NCBI RefSeq assembly: GCF_002898515.1
Contig: NZ_PPFX01000031.1
Span: forward strand, 1 to 44,750
Reading direction: 5' to 3'
Origin: Geothermobacter hydrogeniphilus
GTDB lineage: Bacteria; Desulfobacterota; Desulfuromonadia; Desulfuromonadales; Geothermobacteraceae
DNA: 44,750 nucleotides
The notes under the pieces are model-generated. The model did no database searches and was not told the origin of the DNA. It saw only the letters and a list, made by a program, of their open reading frames with translations. The position numbers were made by a program, and so were the translations under genes. Positions within the stretch are counted from its first letter, which is position 1. Each line of letters opens with the position of its first letter. Below, in pieces: positions 15,595 to 23,764 of this stretch.

Positions 15595-16701
15595 TCATGA
15601 GATATTGCCGTATTTGTACTCCGCCGCGCAGGTTCCTTCGCTCGACACCATGCAGGCTCCGACCGGATTCTCCGGGGTGCAGGCGGTGCGGAACAATGGG
15701 CAGTCGCCGGGGCGGACCTTGCCCTTGAGGATCTCGCCGCACTGGCAGCCGGTGTGCTCGACCGGTTTTTCGACACTGACCGGCAGCTTGCGGATGGCGT
15801 TGTAGTCGGCATACTCCGTGCGGATCTTCAGACCGCTGCCGGGGATGGTGCCGATCCCCCGCCAGGTTGCGTCGCAGGGTTCGAAGACGGTTTCGAGAAT
15901 GCGTCGCGCTTTCGGGTTGCCGTCCGGTTTGACGACCCGCGAATATTCGTTTTCGACCTCGGCGCGTCCCTCGACCACCTGGCGGGCGAGCATTTCGATC
16001 CCCCGGAGCATGTCGAGCGGTTCGAAGCCGGTGACAACGCAGGGTACCCGGCACTGTTCGACCAGCGGCCGATAGGCGTTGACGCCGATGATCGTTGAGA
16101 CATGGGCCGGGCAGATATAGCCGTCGACCTGCAGTTCGGGATCATTGGTCAGGGCCGCCATCGGTGCCGGCATGGTCTTGTGGGAGCCGAGCACGCTGAA
16201 GTTGGTCAGTCCCTGTTTTTCAGCCACCAGAATTGCTCCCGCGACCGTCGGAGTGGTGGTCTCGAAGCCGACGCCGAGAAAGACCACCTGCTTGTCCGGG
16301 TTGCGGGCGGCGAGGGCGACGGCATCGAGGGGGGAATAGACGATCCTGATCTGCGCACCCCGGGCCTGCTCGTGCAACAGGCTGCTCGACGAGCCCGGGA
16401 CCCGCACCATGTCGCCGAAGGTGGTGATGATGGTGTCGGGCCGGCGGACCAGGGCCACGGCATGATCGACGTAGTCGACCGGGGTGACGCAGACCGGGCA
16501 CCCGGGGCCGGAAATCAGCCGGATCGTTTCCGGCAGCAGGGCGCGGATGCCGTGCTGGTAGATTGCCATGGTGTGGGTGCCGCAGACCTCCATCAGGGTC
16601 ATTTCTCCCCGGTAGCCGGCGACAGTCCGTTCGATTCGCGCCAGCAGGCCGCGGGCCACCTCGGGATCGCGCCAGGCGGTGGTCAAATTGAGTTCGTTCA
16701 T
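15595..16701 (-). CDS. hypD: Hydrogenase maturation protein HypD
   Basis: HypD is the Fe-S scaffold that, with HypC, assembles Fe(CN)2CO. The 368-residue protein has the expected motifs EVCGTHTMAIYQHG, SGPGCPVCVTP, the thiol-redox-like GVGFETTTPT and GFEPLDMLRG, and the C-terminal cysteine set TGCQCGEILKG, CPLFRTACTPENPVGACMVSSEGTC that holds the [4Fe-4S] cluster. Its ATG overlaps the hypC stop by four bases. Confidence 0.97.
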   Translation of the reverse strand: MNELNLTTAWRDPEVARGLLARIERTVAGYRGEMTLMEVCGTHTMAIYQHGIRALLPETIRLISGPGCPVCVTPVDYVDHAVALVRRPDTIITTFGDMVRVPGSSSSLLHEQARGAQIRIVYSPLDAVALAARNPDKQVVFLGVGFETTTPTVAGAILVAEKQGLTNFSVLGSHKTMPAPMAALTNDPELQVDGYICPAHVSTIIGVNAYRPLVEQCRVPCVVTGFEPLDMLRGIEMLARQVVEGRAEVENEYSRVVKPDGNPKARRILETVFEPCDATWRGIGTIPGSGLKIRTEYADYNAIRKLPVSVEKPVEHTGCQCGEILKGKVRPGDCPLFRTACTPENPVGACMVSSEGTCAAEYKYGNIS

Positions 16702-16928
16702 TCCGGCACCAGTCCCATATCGAGGGCTTCGCGCAGCGCCTTCAGAGTCAGCTCCGCTTCTTCCGGGTCGATCTTTTCGATGGCGAAGCCGGCATGGATG
16801 AGAACGAAATCGCCGACCTCGACCCCGTCGACCATCATCAGCGAGGCTTCGCGCCGGACCCCGTCGATTTCACAGGTGGCGGTGTCGTCGGCGATGGATT
16901 TGACCTGCATGGGAACACCTAAACACAT
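16698..16928 (-). CDS. hypC: Hydrogenase maturation chaperone HypC
   Basis: A 76-residue HypC/HybG/HupF chaperone. It begins MCLGVPMQV, with the essential Cys2 exposed after removal of Met1, which binds the iron moiety and the large-subunit precursor. The GVEVGDFVLIHAGFAIEKID segment is typical of the family. Translation is coupled to hypD by a four-base overlap, matching the HypC-HypD complex. Upstream it is cut off from hypB by about 325 bases filled with two interspersed repeats. Confidence 0.96.
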   Translation of the reverse strand: MCLGVPMQVKSIADDTATCEIDGVRREASLMMVDGVEVGDFVLIHAGFAIEKIDPEEAELTLKALREALDMGLVPE

Positions 16929-16941
16929 TTTCGTCTCCGTA

Positions 16942-17063
16942 GGGGGCCGATGAAAAGACTCAATCTGCGGCGTTGCCGCCAGTCTTCGATCCTCGACGTA
17001 GCTCCGCTACGCCTGTGGTCTCAGCCTGTCGGCGCCTTGCATCTCAAGCCTTTTGATCGGCCC
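16942..17063. repeat. Interspersed palindrome-ended repeat, copy 1 (hypC-hypB gap)
   Basis: This 122-base unit begins AGGGGGCCGATGAAAAG and ends CTTTTGATCGGCCCT, so its ends are inverted. The core contains CGACGTAGCTCCGCTACGCC. A second copy follows at 17078 and two more at 26251 and 26392. It has no coding capacity and looks like a REP/BIME or MITE-type unit. Confidence 0.85.
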
Positions 17064-17077
17064 TGGCGTTTTTATGG

Positions 17078-17195
17078 GAGGGCCGATGAAAAGGCCCTGT
17101 CTGCTGCGTTACGCTCAGTCTTCGGTCCTCGACGTAGCTCCCGCCTGCGGCCTCAGCCTTCGCAAGCCTTGCATCCATGACCTTTTGATCGGCCT
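17078..17195. repeat. Interspersed palindrome-ended repeat, copy 2 (hypC-hypB gap)
   Basis: Second unit in the same orientation as the preceding one, starting GAGGGCCGATGAAAAGG and ending CCTTTTGATCGGCCTC, with the core CTCGACGTAGCTCCCGCC somewhat eroded. The two copies form a tandem pair with a 14-base spacer. Together with the bases up to 17253 they occupy the hypC-hypB gap. Confidence 0.85.
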
Positions 17196-17253
17196 CGGTG
17201 CGTTTGTGCTCTTGGTGAAAACCTCTTCCCTCTTTTCGAGAGGAGAATTCAGG

Positions 17254-17979
17254 TTATTTTTTCTTCGCCACCTGTTCGCGCAGCCAGTTGTACCAGGTTT
17301 CCATCCCCGCGCCCGATTTGCAGGAGAGTTCGATGACGCGGGCTTGCGGGTTGACCTGGCGGAGGTAGTCGCGGCAGGTTTCAAGATCGAAGTCGAGGTG
17401 CGGCAGCAGGTCGAGCTTGTTGATGATCACCAGTTCGGCGGCGCGGAACATCTGCGGGTACTTGAGCGGTTTGTCCTCTCCCTCGGTGATGGAGAGGACG
17501 GCGACCTTGCAGTCTTCGCCGAGATCGAAGGAGGCCGGACAGACCAGGTTGCCGACATTTTCGATCAGCAGCACGTCGAGATTCGCCAGGTCGAAATGGT
17601 CGACGCCGTGGCCGACCATGTGGGCGTCGAGGTGGCAGCCGGCGCCGGTGTTGATCTGGTGGGCCGGGACGCCGGTGGCGGCGATGCGTTCGGCGTCATT
17701 AGCGGTCTGCTGGTCGCCTTCGAGAACCGCGAAGCGCAGTTCATTGCTGAGCGCGCGCAGGGTGGTTTCCAGCAGGGTGGTCTTGCCCGAGCCGGGAGAG
17801 CTGACCAGGTTCAGGGTCAGCAGCCCGTATTCGGCGAAGCGGGCACGGTTGACGGCCGCCAGCCGATCGTTCTTGGCCAGCAGGTCTTCGCCGACCCGGA
17901 TGGTGCGGCCAGCCTGGTTCTGGTCGTGATGATGGTGAGCCTGTTCGGTCCGTTCGGCACAGCCGCAATCGATGCACAT
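17254..17979 (-). CDS. hypB: Hydrogenase nickel-insertion GTPase HypB
   Basis: HypB is the SIMIBI GTPase that delivers nickel with HypA. The 241-residue protein starts MCIDCGCAE, the high-affinity nickel-binding CxxCGC motif, followed by a short His run (AHHHHD). The P-loop is SSPGSGKTTLLE, the metal-site cysteine and histidine lie in INTGAGCHLDAHMV, and ENVGNLVCPASFDLGED and NKLDLLP are the switch and base-recognition regions. The hypA stop is only two bases upstream of its ATG. Confidence 0.97.
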   Translation of the reverse strand: MCIDCGCAERTEQAHHHHDQNQAGRTIRVGEDLLAKNDRLAAVNRARFAEYGLLTLNLVSSPGSGKTTLLETTLRALSNELRFAVLEGDQQTANDAERIAATGVPAHQINTGAGCHLDAHMVGHGVDHFDLANLDVLLIENVGNLVCPASFDLGEDCKVAVLSITEGEDKPLKYPQMFRAAELVIINKLDLLPHLDFDLETCRDYLRQVNPQARVIELSCKSGAGMETWYNWLREQVAKKK

Positions 17980-17981
17980 GG

Positions 17982-18323
17982 TCAGTCGACCTCCAGTTCC
18001 TTGATACGCAGTTCTTCCCCCTGCAGCCGTTCCAGGCCGAGGGCTCCGCAGTCTCCGCAGGCAAAGCTGTGGTTGTCGATCTCCTGTTCCCGGCCGCAGT
18101 CGGGACAGCGGCCGAGGCCGGGAATTGATTCGACGATCAGCCGGGCGCCGTCGAGCAGGGTGCCCTTGCTGCAGGCTTCAAAGCAGAACTCCACGGCATC
18201 GGGAATGACTCCGGAGAGGGCGCCGATCTCGACCGTGACCGAGGTGACTCTGGTGCCGCCGTGTTCCCGGGCGGTGCGTTCGGCGATGTCGACAATGCTG
18301 CGGGTGATGCCGAGTTCGTGCAT
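17982..18323 (-). CDS. hypA: Hydrogenase nickel-insertion protein HypA
   Basis: A 113-residue HypA. It begins MHELGITRSIV with the nickel ligand His2, and carries the zinc-binding pairs CPDC and CGDCGA in the middle (about residues 73-93; the C-x2-C spacing is normal). It works with HypB to insert nickel into the hydrogenase large subunit. It is the first gene of the hyp run and diverges from the sigma-54 activator gene across a 309-base gap. Confidence 0.97.
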   Translation of the reverse strand: MHELGITRSIVDIAERTAREHGGTRVTSVTVEIGALSGVIPDAVEFCFEACSKGTLLDGARLIVESIPGLGRCPDCGREQEIDNHSFACGDCGALGLERLQGEELRIKELEVD

Positions 18324-18566
18324 GGATGACTGTCCGGTCTGCCGGAATGCGCTCGCGGGTTCAGGGGTGAGGATGAAAAGTCACTATACGGGGCTATCCG
18401 CGGAAAAATCAAGAGGCCGGAAGCGGGTTTGCCGTATACGGTTTCGGCGCGGAACCTGTTGAAGATAACGGAAAATTTCGCAAGATGCGGATCTGCCGAG
18501 AAAATTCCAGCTATTCAGAAGTCGATTTCTGTTGCGGAAAAGCCAATGTTTGATTATCCTAATTAG

Positions 18567-18586
18567 GCACAGTTTTTCTTCTGTGC
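18567..18586. promoter_or_regulatory. Inverted repeat in the hypA / sigma-54 activator divergent gap
   Basis: GCACAG and CTGTGC are separated by eight bases, a 20-base palindrome lying 46 bases before the activator ATG. It may be an operator shared by the divergent genes. No convincing promoter box could be assigned; the rest of 18324-18632 shows nothing clear. Confidence 0.4.
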
Positions 18587-18632
18587 GTGTTTCTGCATCA
18601 GGTTCGTCCTGTACTGCAACGAGGTCCACAAC

Positions 18633-19964
18633 ATGCCGAATCAGACTGTTCAGCTCCATCCTGAGATGTCCGAAGATGTTCTCAACAGTCTGGCTGACGG
18701 GGTGTTCACTGTCGACCGGAAGCTGTGCATCACCTCTTTCAACCGGGCAGCGGAAGAGATCACCGGGTATCGTTGCGACGAAGTACTCGGCAGGCCCTGC
18801 AAGGCGGTTTTCGCCTCGGTGGCCTGCGGCACGGACTGCCCGGTTCGCGAGGCCCTGGCGACCGGGCAGCCGGTGATCAACCGGGAGTTCGACATCCTGC
18901 ACAAAGGCGGTCGCAAGGTTCCCATTTCCATCAGTGCTTCGGTGCTGCGGGACGCCGGCGGGCGGATCATCGGTGCGGTGGAGACAATCCGCGATCTGTC
19001 CTCGCTGAGCAGCCTGAAAAGAGAGCTGTGCACCCGCTATGCTTTTGAGGAGATGATCAGCCGCTCGGAGAAGATGCGCCGCCTGTTTGATGTGCTGCCG
19101 GACATTGCCGCCAGCAACGCCACGGTCCTGGTCCAGGGAGAGAGCGGCACCGGCAAGGAACTGGTCGCCCGGGCGGTTCACAACCTGAGTCCGCGCCGTG
19201 ACGGGCCGCTGGTGGTGGTCAACTGCGGCGCCCTGCCCGAGCAGTTGCTGGAGGCGGAAATCTTCGGAGCGCGGCGCGGTGCCTATACCGGGGCGGTGGA
19301 AAACCGGCCCGGCCGCCTGGAAATGGCCGAGGGGGGGACGCTGTTCCTCGACGAGATCGGCGACCTGCCCCTGCCGCTGCAGGTCAAGCTGCTTCGGGTG
19401 CTGGAGAACCACGAGTACCAGCCGCTGGGAGCCCGGCAGCCGCAGCAGGCCGATGTGCGGTTCGTCACCGCCACCCATCGCAACATCGAGCAGATGGTTG
19501 ACAGGGGGACCTTCCGTCGCGATCTCTATTTCCGGATCAACGTGGTTTCGCTTTGCCTCCCACCGCTGCGGGAGCGCCCCGAGGATATCCCCCTGCTGGT
19601 GGACTGCTTTCTTGAACGTCTGAATCTCCAGTACGGCAAGCAGATCCGGGGACTGGCGCCCGCCGTTCTGCAGCAACTGCTCGACTACGACTATCCGGGC
19701 AACGTCCGCGAACTGCTCAACCTGCTTGAACAGATGGTGATCCTGGGGCGTAATGGCGAACTCGGGCCGGAACATCTTCCCAGGGGATTTGTCGAGCACC
19801 TGTCCGCCCAGGCTTCTCCGTCTCGCCCTGCCCGGATGCCGCAACGGGAAGCTCTTATTGAAATGCTCGACCGGCACCACGGAAATCGTCAGCAGACCGC
19901 CGCCGATCTCGGTGTCGATCGGACCACCCTGTGGCGCTGGATGAAGCGCTACCAACTCCTGTAG
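18633..19964 (+). CDS. PAS-domain sigma-54-dependent transcriptional activator
   Basis: A 443-residue enhancer-binding protein. Residues about 12-125 form a PAS domain containing an unusual cysteine set, Cys56, Cys65 and Cys69 (PCKAVFASVACGTDCP). The AAA+ domain (about 140-370) has Walker A GESGTGKE, the sigma-54 contact loop GAYTGA (Tyr variant of GAFTGA), Walker B GTLFLDEIGD and the arginine-finger region FRRDLYFRINVV. A Fis-type helix-turn-helix closes the protein (QQTAADLGVDRTTLWRWMKR). The gene lies just upstream of a -24/-12 promoter with palindromic upstream sites, so it most likely activates the operon at 20397-23947, perhaps in response to redox state through the PAS cysteines. Confidence 0.93.
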   Translation: MPNQTVQLHPEMSEDVLNSLADGVFTVDRKLCITSFNRAAEEITGYRCDEVLGRPCKAVFASVACGTDCPVREALATGQPVINREFDILHKGGRKVPISISASVLRDAGGRIIGAVETIRDLSSLSSLKRELCTRYAFEEMISRSEKMRRLFDVLPDIAASNATVLVQGESGTGKELVARAVHNLSPRRDGPLVVVNCGALPEQLLEAEIFGARRGAYTGAVENRPGRLEMAEGGTLFLDEIGDLPLPLQVKLLRVLENHEYQPLGARQPQQADVRFVTATHRNIEQMVDRGTFRRDLYFRINVVSLCLPPLRERPEDIPLLVDCFLERLNLQYGKQIRGLAPAVLQQLLDYDYPGNVRELLNLLEQMVILGRNGELGPEHLPRGFVEHLSAQASPSRPARMPQREALIEMLDRHHGNRQQTAADLGVDRTTLWRWMKRYQLL

Positions 19965-20042
19965 TCCTTCTCCCCCTGATTCGGTCACAGACGTTATGCC
20001 TGCCGTGTCCCGCGGTTGCCGGACGCGACGCAGTGGCTGAAA

Positions 20043-20082
20043 TGTTGCATTTCCTGCTGCAACACTTCATTTGTCTGCAACA
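20043..20082. promoter_or_regulatory. Palindromic enhancer-like site for the sigma-54 activator
   Basis: TGTTGCA (20043-20049) and TGCAACA (20058-20064) form a perfect palindrome with an eight-base spacer, followed by a third half-site TGCAACA at 20076-20082. They lie about 250-290 bases upstream of a -24/-12 promoter, the usual distance for enhancer-binding proteins. The activator gene ends only 79 bases before. Confidence 0.6.
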
Positions 20083-20218
20083 ATTATATTTGACTAATTT
20101 TTAGAACGGATGTTGATTCCCGGATTTTCCTGTCAGTCTCATCGTTTCCTGCCTACCATAAATCGCCGAAAAACACGTTGATCGCAACGGTTGTCATAAA
20201 ATGTTTTAATAAATAGGC

Positions 20219-20233
20219 GTTGCACCTGCAACA
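20219..20233. promoter_or_regulatory. Second TGCAAC-type inverted site
   Basis: GTTGCA-CC-TGCAAC, ending in a full TGCAACA half-site at 20227-20233, repeats the half-sites of 20043-20082 with a two-base spacer. It lies about 100 bases upstream of the -24/-12 promoter. A weaker relative, GTTGATCGCAAC, is at about 20177. Confidence 0.5.
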
Positions 20234-20332
20234 CCTGCCGGGTTTCTTTCGGGCCGGTCCAGGTTGCCGGGCCAAGGTAAAAGTCACTGAATTTGTTGGT
20301 ATTTTAAAATTAAATTTGTTTCATCGTGTTTT

Positions 20333-20348
20333 CGGCACAGCTCTTGGA
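20333..20348 (+). promoter_or_regulatory. Sigma-54 (-24/-12) promoter
   Basis: The sequence CGGCACAGCTCTTGGA matches the sigma-54 consensus TGGCACG-N4-TTGCW at nearly every position, with GG at 20334-20335 and the second element at 20345-20347 in correct 12-base register. It stands 49 bases before the first ATG of the NifX/NrfD operon and downstream of palindromic activator sites. Confidence 0.7.
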
Positions 20349-20396
20349 GTCTTATCGGGCGTGGTTTGTGTTGCAGCGTTTCGGAGGGCTCGGTTT

Positions 20397-20732
20397 ATGA
20401 AAGTCGCCATTCCCTATTACCATCGCCTGGTTTCCCCCCATAAGGGTCTGGCCCGCCTCTTCTTCATCGTCAGCATCCCCGGTGAGCAGCAGAATCCTTC
20501 CTGGCAGTTGCATACCTACGATCCGGAGACAGCCTCTTTCGGCCAGTGGCTGGCCGAACAGCTGGTTTCCGGAATCGTTTCCAGTGACCGCCCGACCTGG
20601 TTGCTGTCCGGCCTGGAGCGGCAGTGGGTTTGGCACTGGCAGACTTCTCCCGCCGAACCGGCGGAGCTGGTGGCCCGCTGGCGGGAAACGCGCAGCCTGG
20701 AAGACGCCGGAAATCAGGCGCTGGTTTTATGA
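20397..20732 (+). CDS. Small protein, weakly NifX-like, first gene of sigma-54 operon
   Basis: A 111-residue soluble protein starting MKVAIPYYHRLVSPHKGLAR, a beginning much like NifX/NifB C-terminal-type proteins (which usually read MKIAVP followed by a VSP segment), but the rest is divergent and Trp-rich (PTWLLSGLERQWVWHWQT). The ATG follows a GGAGGG ribosome site. It is the first gene behind the -24/-12 promoter and is followed by a clearer NifX-like gene after 28 bases. Function unknown; binding of a metal cofactor or Fe-S precursor would be a guess from the family. Confidence 0.6.
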   Translation: MKVAIPYYHRLVSPHKGLARLFFIVSIPGEQQNPSWQLHTYDPETASFGQWLAEQLVSGIVSSDRPTWLLSGLERQWVWHWQTSPAEPAELVARWRETRSLEDAGNQALVL

Positions 20733-20760
20733 ATCGCCCCGGGTGGCAGAGGAGCCGATC

Positions 20761-21204
20761 ATGAAAATCGCTGTCAGCAGCTGCGGCCCCACCCCCGATT
20801 GCACTATTGATGACCGGCTGGGGCGCGCCTACTGGTTGCTGGTCTACAACCTCGATGAGGACAGTTGGCTGGTGCTGGACAACAGCGAGAACCGGGCGGT
20901 GCTGCAGGGGGCCGGGCAGCGGACGGCGGAAGTCCTGATCCAGTTGCAGGTGACCCATGTGCTGACCGGGGGGGTCGGCCCTAAGGCGTTTCGTCTGCTC
21001 ACCGGGCACGGGATCCGGATCTACCTCGGGGTCAGTGGTTCGGCGGCGGGTGCCCTGCTGGCCTGGCAGCGCGGGGATTTTCAGCCGGCGACGGAACCGA
21101 ACCAGAGCGGCAGCCCCTACTGTCTGATGGGCAAGGTGCGCCGCAACCTGTCGGAAACGGTTTCCGCGAAGATCGAAGCTCTTCCGTTTGGTGAGCAGAG
21201 ATAG
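20761..21204 (+). CDS. NifX-type dinitrogenase iron-molybdenum cofactor domain protein
   Basis: A 147-residue protein with the NifX/NifB-C fold: MKIAVSSCGPTPDCTIDDRLGRA at the start, a central ENRAVLQGAGQRTAEVLI helix and a VTHVLTGGVGPKAFRLL strand-turn that is characteristic. NifX, NafY and relatives bind FeMo-cofactor or its NifB precursor, but stand-alone members outside nif clusters are common and mostly uncharacterised. Cys8 and Cys14 are extra potential ligands. No nitrogenase genes are in the window, so a nitrogen-fixation role is not supported here. It lies directly before the membrane complex genes. Confidence 0.85.
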   Translation: MKIAVSSCGPTPDCTIDDRLGRAYWLLVYNLDEDSWLVLDNSENRAVLQGAGQRTAEVLIQLQVTHVLTGGVGPKAFRLLTGHGIRIYLGVSGSAAGALLAWQRGDFQPATEPNQSGSPYCLMGKVRRNLSETVSAKIEALPFGEQR

Positions 21205-21265
21205 CCCTTTGGAGTGGCCCCGTGGGCTTGGAATCACATCATTCAGGGAAGGAAAGGACTGTACC

Positions 21266-22486
21266 ATGACTCAGCGAACCATCGTCAACGGCATGACACT
21301 CAATGAGCTTGAAAGCCTGCTTGTCGACCGCATCAAATCGTGCAGCAACTCCTACTATCTGGCCCTGCTGATCTGCGCCCTGATCATGCTGGCCGGTTCA
21401 GCCGCCGGGCTGATGGCTACGGTGGGGGGGCATCACATCTATTACAACGTCAGTCGGGAATTGACCTGGGGGGTTCTCATCTCGACGTACATTTATTTTG
21501 TTGTGACGTCGACGGGCCTCTGTCTGGTTTCGAGCATCGGTCACATTTTCGGGGTCGAATCATTCGTGCCGCTCGCCAAGCGTGCGGTATTTCTGGCGAT
21601 CGTAACCCTGTGCGCCGGGTTTTTCGTGATCAGCGCGGAGATCAAGGTTCCGATCCGGATGATGCTCTACAATATCATCTCTCCCAATCTGACATCGAAT
21701 ATCTGGTGGATGGGCACCCTCTACGGGGTCGCCCTGATGGTTATGATCCTGGAGTTCGCTTTTCTCTATCTCCGGAAATACCGGTTGGCGGTTGTCTGCG
21801 GTTTCATTGCGGTGATCGGCGAGGTCGCGGCTAACAGCAACCTGGCAGGCGTGTTCGGCCTGCTCAATGGGCGTGACTTCTGGCACGGCGCCTACCTGCC
21901 GATCTTTTTCATCGCTTCGGCGGTCATGACCGGGGCCGCCGTACTGATCTTCTTCCACGTCCTGGCCTATCGTCTCAGGGGCGAGTCGATGAACGAAACC
22001 ATGGCGAAGGCCATGAACGCCTGCTGCAAGGTGGCTATTCTCGGCATTTGCATCGTGTCGTTCTTTACCGTCTGGCGGATGGTCGCTCTGCTCGCCGGGG
22101 AGCCCGGCGGTGCCTATTTGGGAGCCATGGCGCTGATCCGTGGTCCTTACGCCGTCAATTTCTGGGTTTTTGAAATAGGCCTGGCCCTTGTTCTGCCGTT
22201 GATTCTCTTCATCTGCTCCAGGGGAACCGATCTGCGCCTCATGTTTGTGGGGTCGGCGCTGATGATCGTCGGCCTGTTCTTCATGCGTTACAACATGGTC
22301 ATTGTTGGACAGGCCGTTCCGGTTTACTACTCCCTCGGGGTCAACGAGGCCAGAGGGCTGATCGAGTATTTTCCGTCCTATCTGGAAATCCTGGTCACTC
22401 TGGGCGGGTTCGGTCTGACCGGTTGCCTGTTTCTGCTCGGAGAAAAGATTTTCGATGGTCACAAGGTTGACTCTCATCATCACTGA
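21266..22486 (+). CDS. NrfD/PsrC-family quinone-interacting membrane subunit
   Basis: A 406-residue polytopic protein with about ten predicted membrane helices, e.g. around 28-52, 72-95, 108-130, 145-165 and onward to 375-395, of the NrfD/PsrC/HybB family that exchanges electrons with the quinone pool. The short His-rich C-terminal tail (KVDSHHH) is unusual. The ATG at 21266-21268 follows GGAAAGGA; an upstream in-frame start would overlap the NifX-like gene. Its neighbour is a Tat-exported ferredoxin, the normal partner. No catalytic molybdenum or hydrogenase subunit accompanies it, so the electron donor or acceptor is presumably the triheme cytochrome encoded downstream. Confidence 0.88.
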   Translation: MTQRTIVNGMTLNELESLLVDRIKSCSNSYYLALLICALIMLAGSAAGLMATVGGHHIYYNVSRELTWGVLISTYIYFVVTSTGLCLVSSIGHIFGVESFVPLAKRAVFLAIVTLCAGFFVISAEIKVPIRMMLYNIISPNLTSNIWWMGTLYGVALMVMILEFAFLYLRKYRLAVVCGFIAVIGEVAANSNLAGVFGLLNGRDFWHGAYLPIFFIASAVMTGAAVLIFFHVLAYRLRGESMNETMAKAMNACCKVAILGICIVSFFTVWRMVALLAGEPGGAYLGAMALIRGPYAVNFWVFEIGLALVLPLILFICSRGTDLRLMFVGSALMIVGLFFMRYNMVIVGQAVPVYYSLGVNEARGLIEYFPSYLEILVTLGGFGLTGCLFLLGEKIFDGHKVDSHHH

Positions 22487-22517
22487 ACCCCTGTGATTCG
22501 ACACTGGAGATATCGTT

Positions 22518-23267
22518 ATGACAGCTTTGAAGTTCGACAATCTGAAAAACGAAGGGATCGAGAACCTGCCCGACCGGCAGCGGCGCAATTTTCTCAAGCT
22601 CGGTTTTGCCATCACCGGAGTGTTCGCCGGGGGAACCATTCTCGCGGTGACCAGCAGTGTTCGCCGGAGTTTCGCCTCAAGCGGCGATTTCCTCGCCCAG
22701 TATCCCTACAAGCCGCACTACGGGATGTTGATCCGCCAGGATCGCTGCATCGACTGTGAACGCTGCAAGCAGGCCTGCGCCAAGACCAACCACGTGCCGG
22801 CCTACGGCTACCGGACCGACATTCTCGAACGGGTTCGACCCGATGCCGAGGGGCAACAGCGTGAGTTCATCCCGGTGCTCTGCAATCACTGCAATCTGCC
22901 GCAATGTGTTCGGGTCTGTCCGACCAGGGCAACCTACAAGGACCGGCGTAACGGCATCGTCATGATGAACCCGAAGAAGTGTATCGGCTGTCTGACCTGC
23001 CAGATGGCCTGCCCCTACAACGCCCGCTATTTCAACGAGGAAAAGATGGCGGTCGACAAGTGCGATTTCTGTTGGGAGGCGCGGCTTGACCGGGGCGGGA
23101 AGCTGACCGCCTGTGCCGCCGCCTGTCCGGCACAGGCACGGATTTTCGGTGACTTGTCCCGGGATGACGATCCGGTTCATCGGGTGGTTCACCAGATCGG
23201 CCGGACCGTCTGGGTCTTGCGGCCGGAAGCCGGAACCAAACCCAATGTTTTCTACACCCGTGGCTGA
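22518..23267 (+). CDS. Tat-exported 4x[4Fe-4S] ferredoxin subunit (HybA/PsrB/NrfC type)
   Basis: A 249-residue protein with a twin-arginine signal, QRRNFLKLGFAI followed by a hydrophobic stretch, so it faces the periplasm. Four cluster motifs follow: CIDCERCKQAC, CNHCNLPQCVRVCP, CIGCLTCQMACP and a CDFC ... CAAACP pair, the standard pattern of the DMSO-reductase-type iron-sulfur subunits. It would connect the NrfD membrane subunit with a periplasmic partner, here most likely the cytochrome encoded 33 bases downstream. The ATG follows GGAGATATC. Confidence 0.9.
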   Translation: MTALKFDNLKNEGIENLPDRQRRNFLKLGFAITGVFAGGTILAVTSSVRRSFASSGDFLAQYPYKPHYGMLIRQDRCIDCERCKQACAKTNHVPAYGYRTDILERVRPDAEGQQREFIPVLCNHCNLPQCVRVCPTRATYKDRRNGIVMMNPKKCIGCLTCQMACPYNARYFNEEKMAVDKCDFCWEARLDRGGKLTACAAACPAQARIFGDLSRDDDPVHRVVHQIGRTVWVLRPEAGTKPNVFYTRG

Positions 23268-23300
23268 AGCCGGCGGGTCGACCCTGAGGAGGTTCATGTC

Positions 23301-23687
23301 ATGCGCTTGTTTTTCATCTGTCTGATATGCGGACTGGTCTTGCTGATTGCCGGCCCCGGTTTTGCCGAGGATGTCGATCATGGAGGTGATATCCATTTCA
23401 AGCAACCGGTGGTCGGGGTTCTGTTCAGTCATACCCTGCATGTTGAAGAGTTGGGGCTGGAGTGTGACTCCTGCCACGAGGGGCTGTTCGCCTACGAGGC
23501 CGGCACTGCGGAAGCGAAGGATGATTTCACCATGAAGAGTCTGGCGGAAGGGAACTACTGCGGAGCCTGCCATGATGGCAGCACCGCCTTTTCGTCAGAA
23601 ACCCGCTGCGCGGTCTGCCATGAAGGCGTCAAGGGCTACAAGCGGGCCCTCGGCCTGATCAATGCCCCTGAGCATGACCGGAAGTAG
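23301..23687 (+). CDS. Periplasmic triheme cytochrome c (c3/c7-like)
   Basis: A 128-residue protein with an N-terminal signal peptide (MRLFFICLICGLVLLIAGP, then GFA cleavage region) and three heme-binding motifs, CDSCH, CGACH and CAVCH. Upstream histidines in FSHTLHVEELG can serve as distal heme ligands, as in c3/c7 cytochromes. It lies between the ferredoxin and a small membrane protein in the sigma-54 operon and is the likely periplasmic electron partner of the NrfD complex. The GAGGAGG ribosome site is strong. Confidence 0.9.
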   Translation: MRLFFICLICGLVLLIAGPGFAEDVDHGGDIHFKQPVVGVLFSHTLHVEELGLECDSCHEGLFAYEAGTAEAKDDFTMKSLAEGNYCGACHDGSTAFSSETRCAVCHEGVKGYKRALGLINAPEHDRK

Positions 23688-23764
23688 GAACTGTTCACCG
23701 GAAGGATACTTTAAACCATGGTCACCATTAAACACAGTGGCCAACGACAACAAGGAGGCTTGTC

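Noticed and set aside
16942-17195. Possible CRISPR or tandem array in the hyp gap
   Set aside because: Only two units of about 120 bases with inverted ends and no spacers; further copies are dispersed at other loci, so this is a REP/MITE-type family.
18540-18632. Sigma-54 promoter before the activator gene (AGGCACAGTTTTTCTT)
   Set aside because: The -24 half fits but the -12 half lacks TTGC; the sequence is better explained as the GCACAG-N8-CTGTGC palindrome.
18384-19988. 534-codon open frame on the minus strand
   Set aside because: It covers the sigma-54 activator in antisense and shows no domain; the activator's motifs and Fis-type end are unmistakable.
20761-21204. Part of a nitrogen-fixation cluster
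   Set aside because: The NifX-type fold is clear but no nifHDK, nifB, nifEN or other nif gene is in the window; the neighbours are electron-transfer genes.
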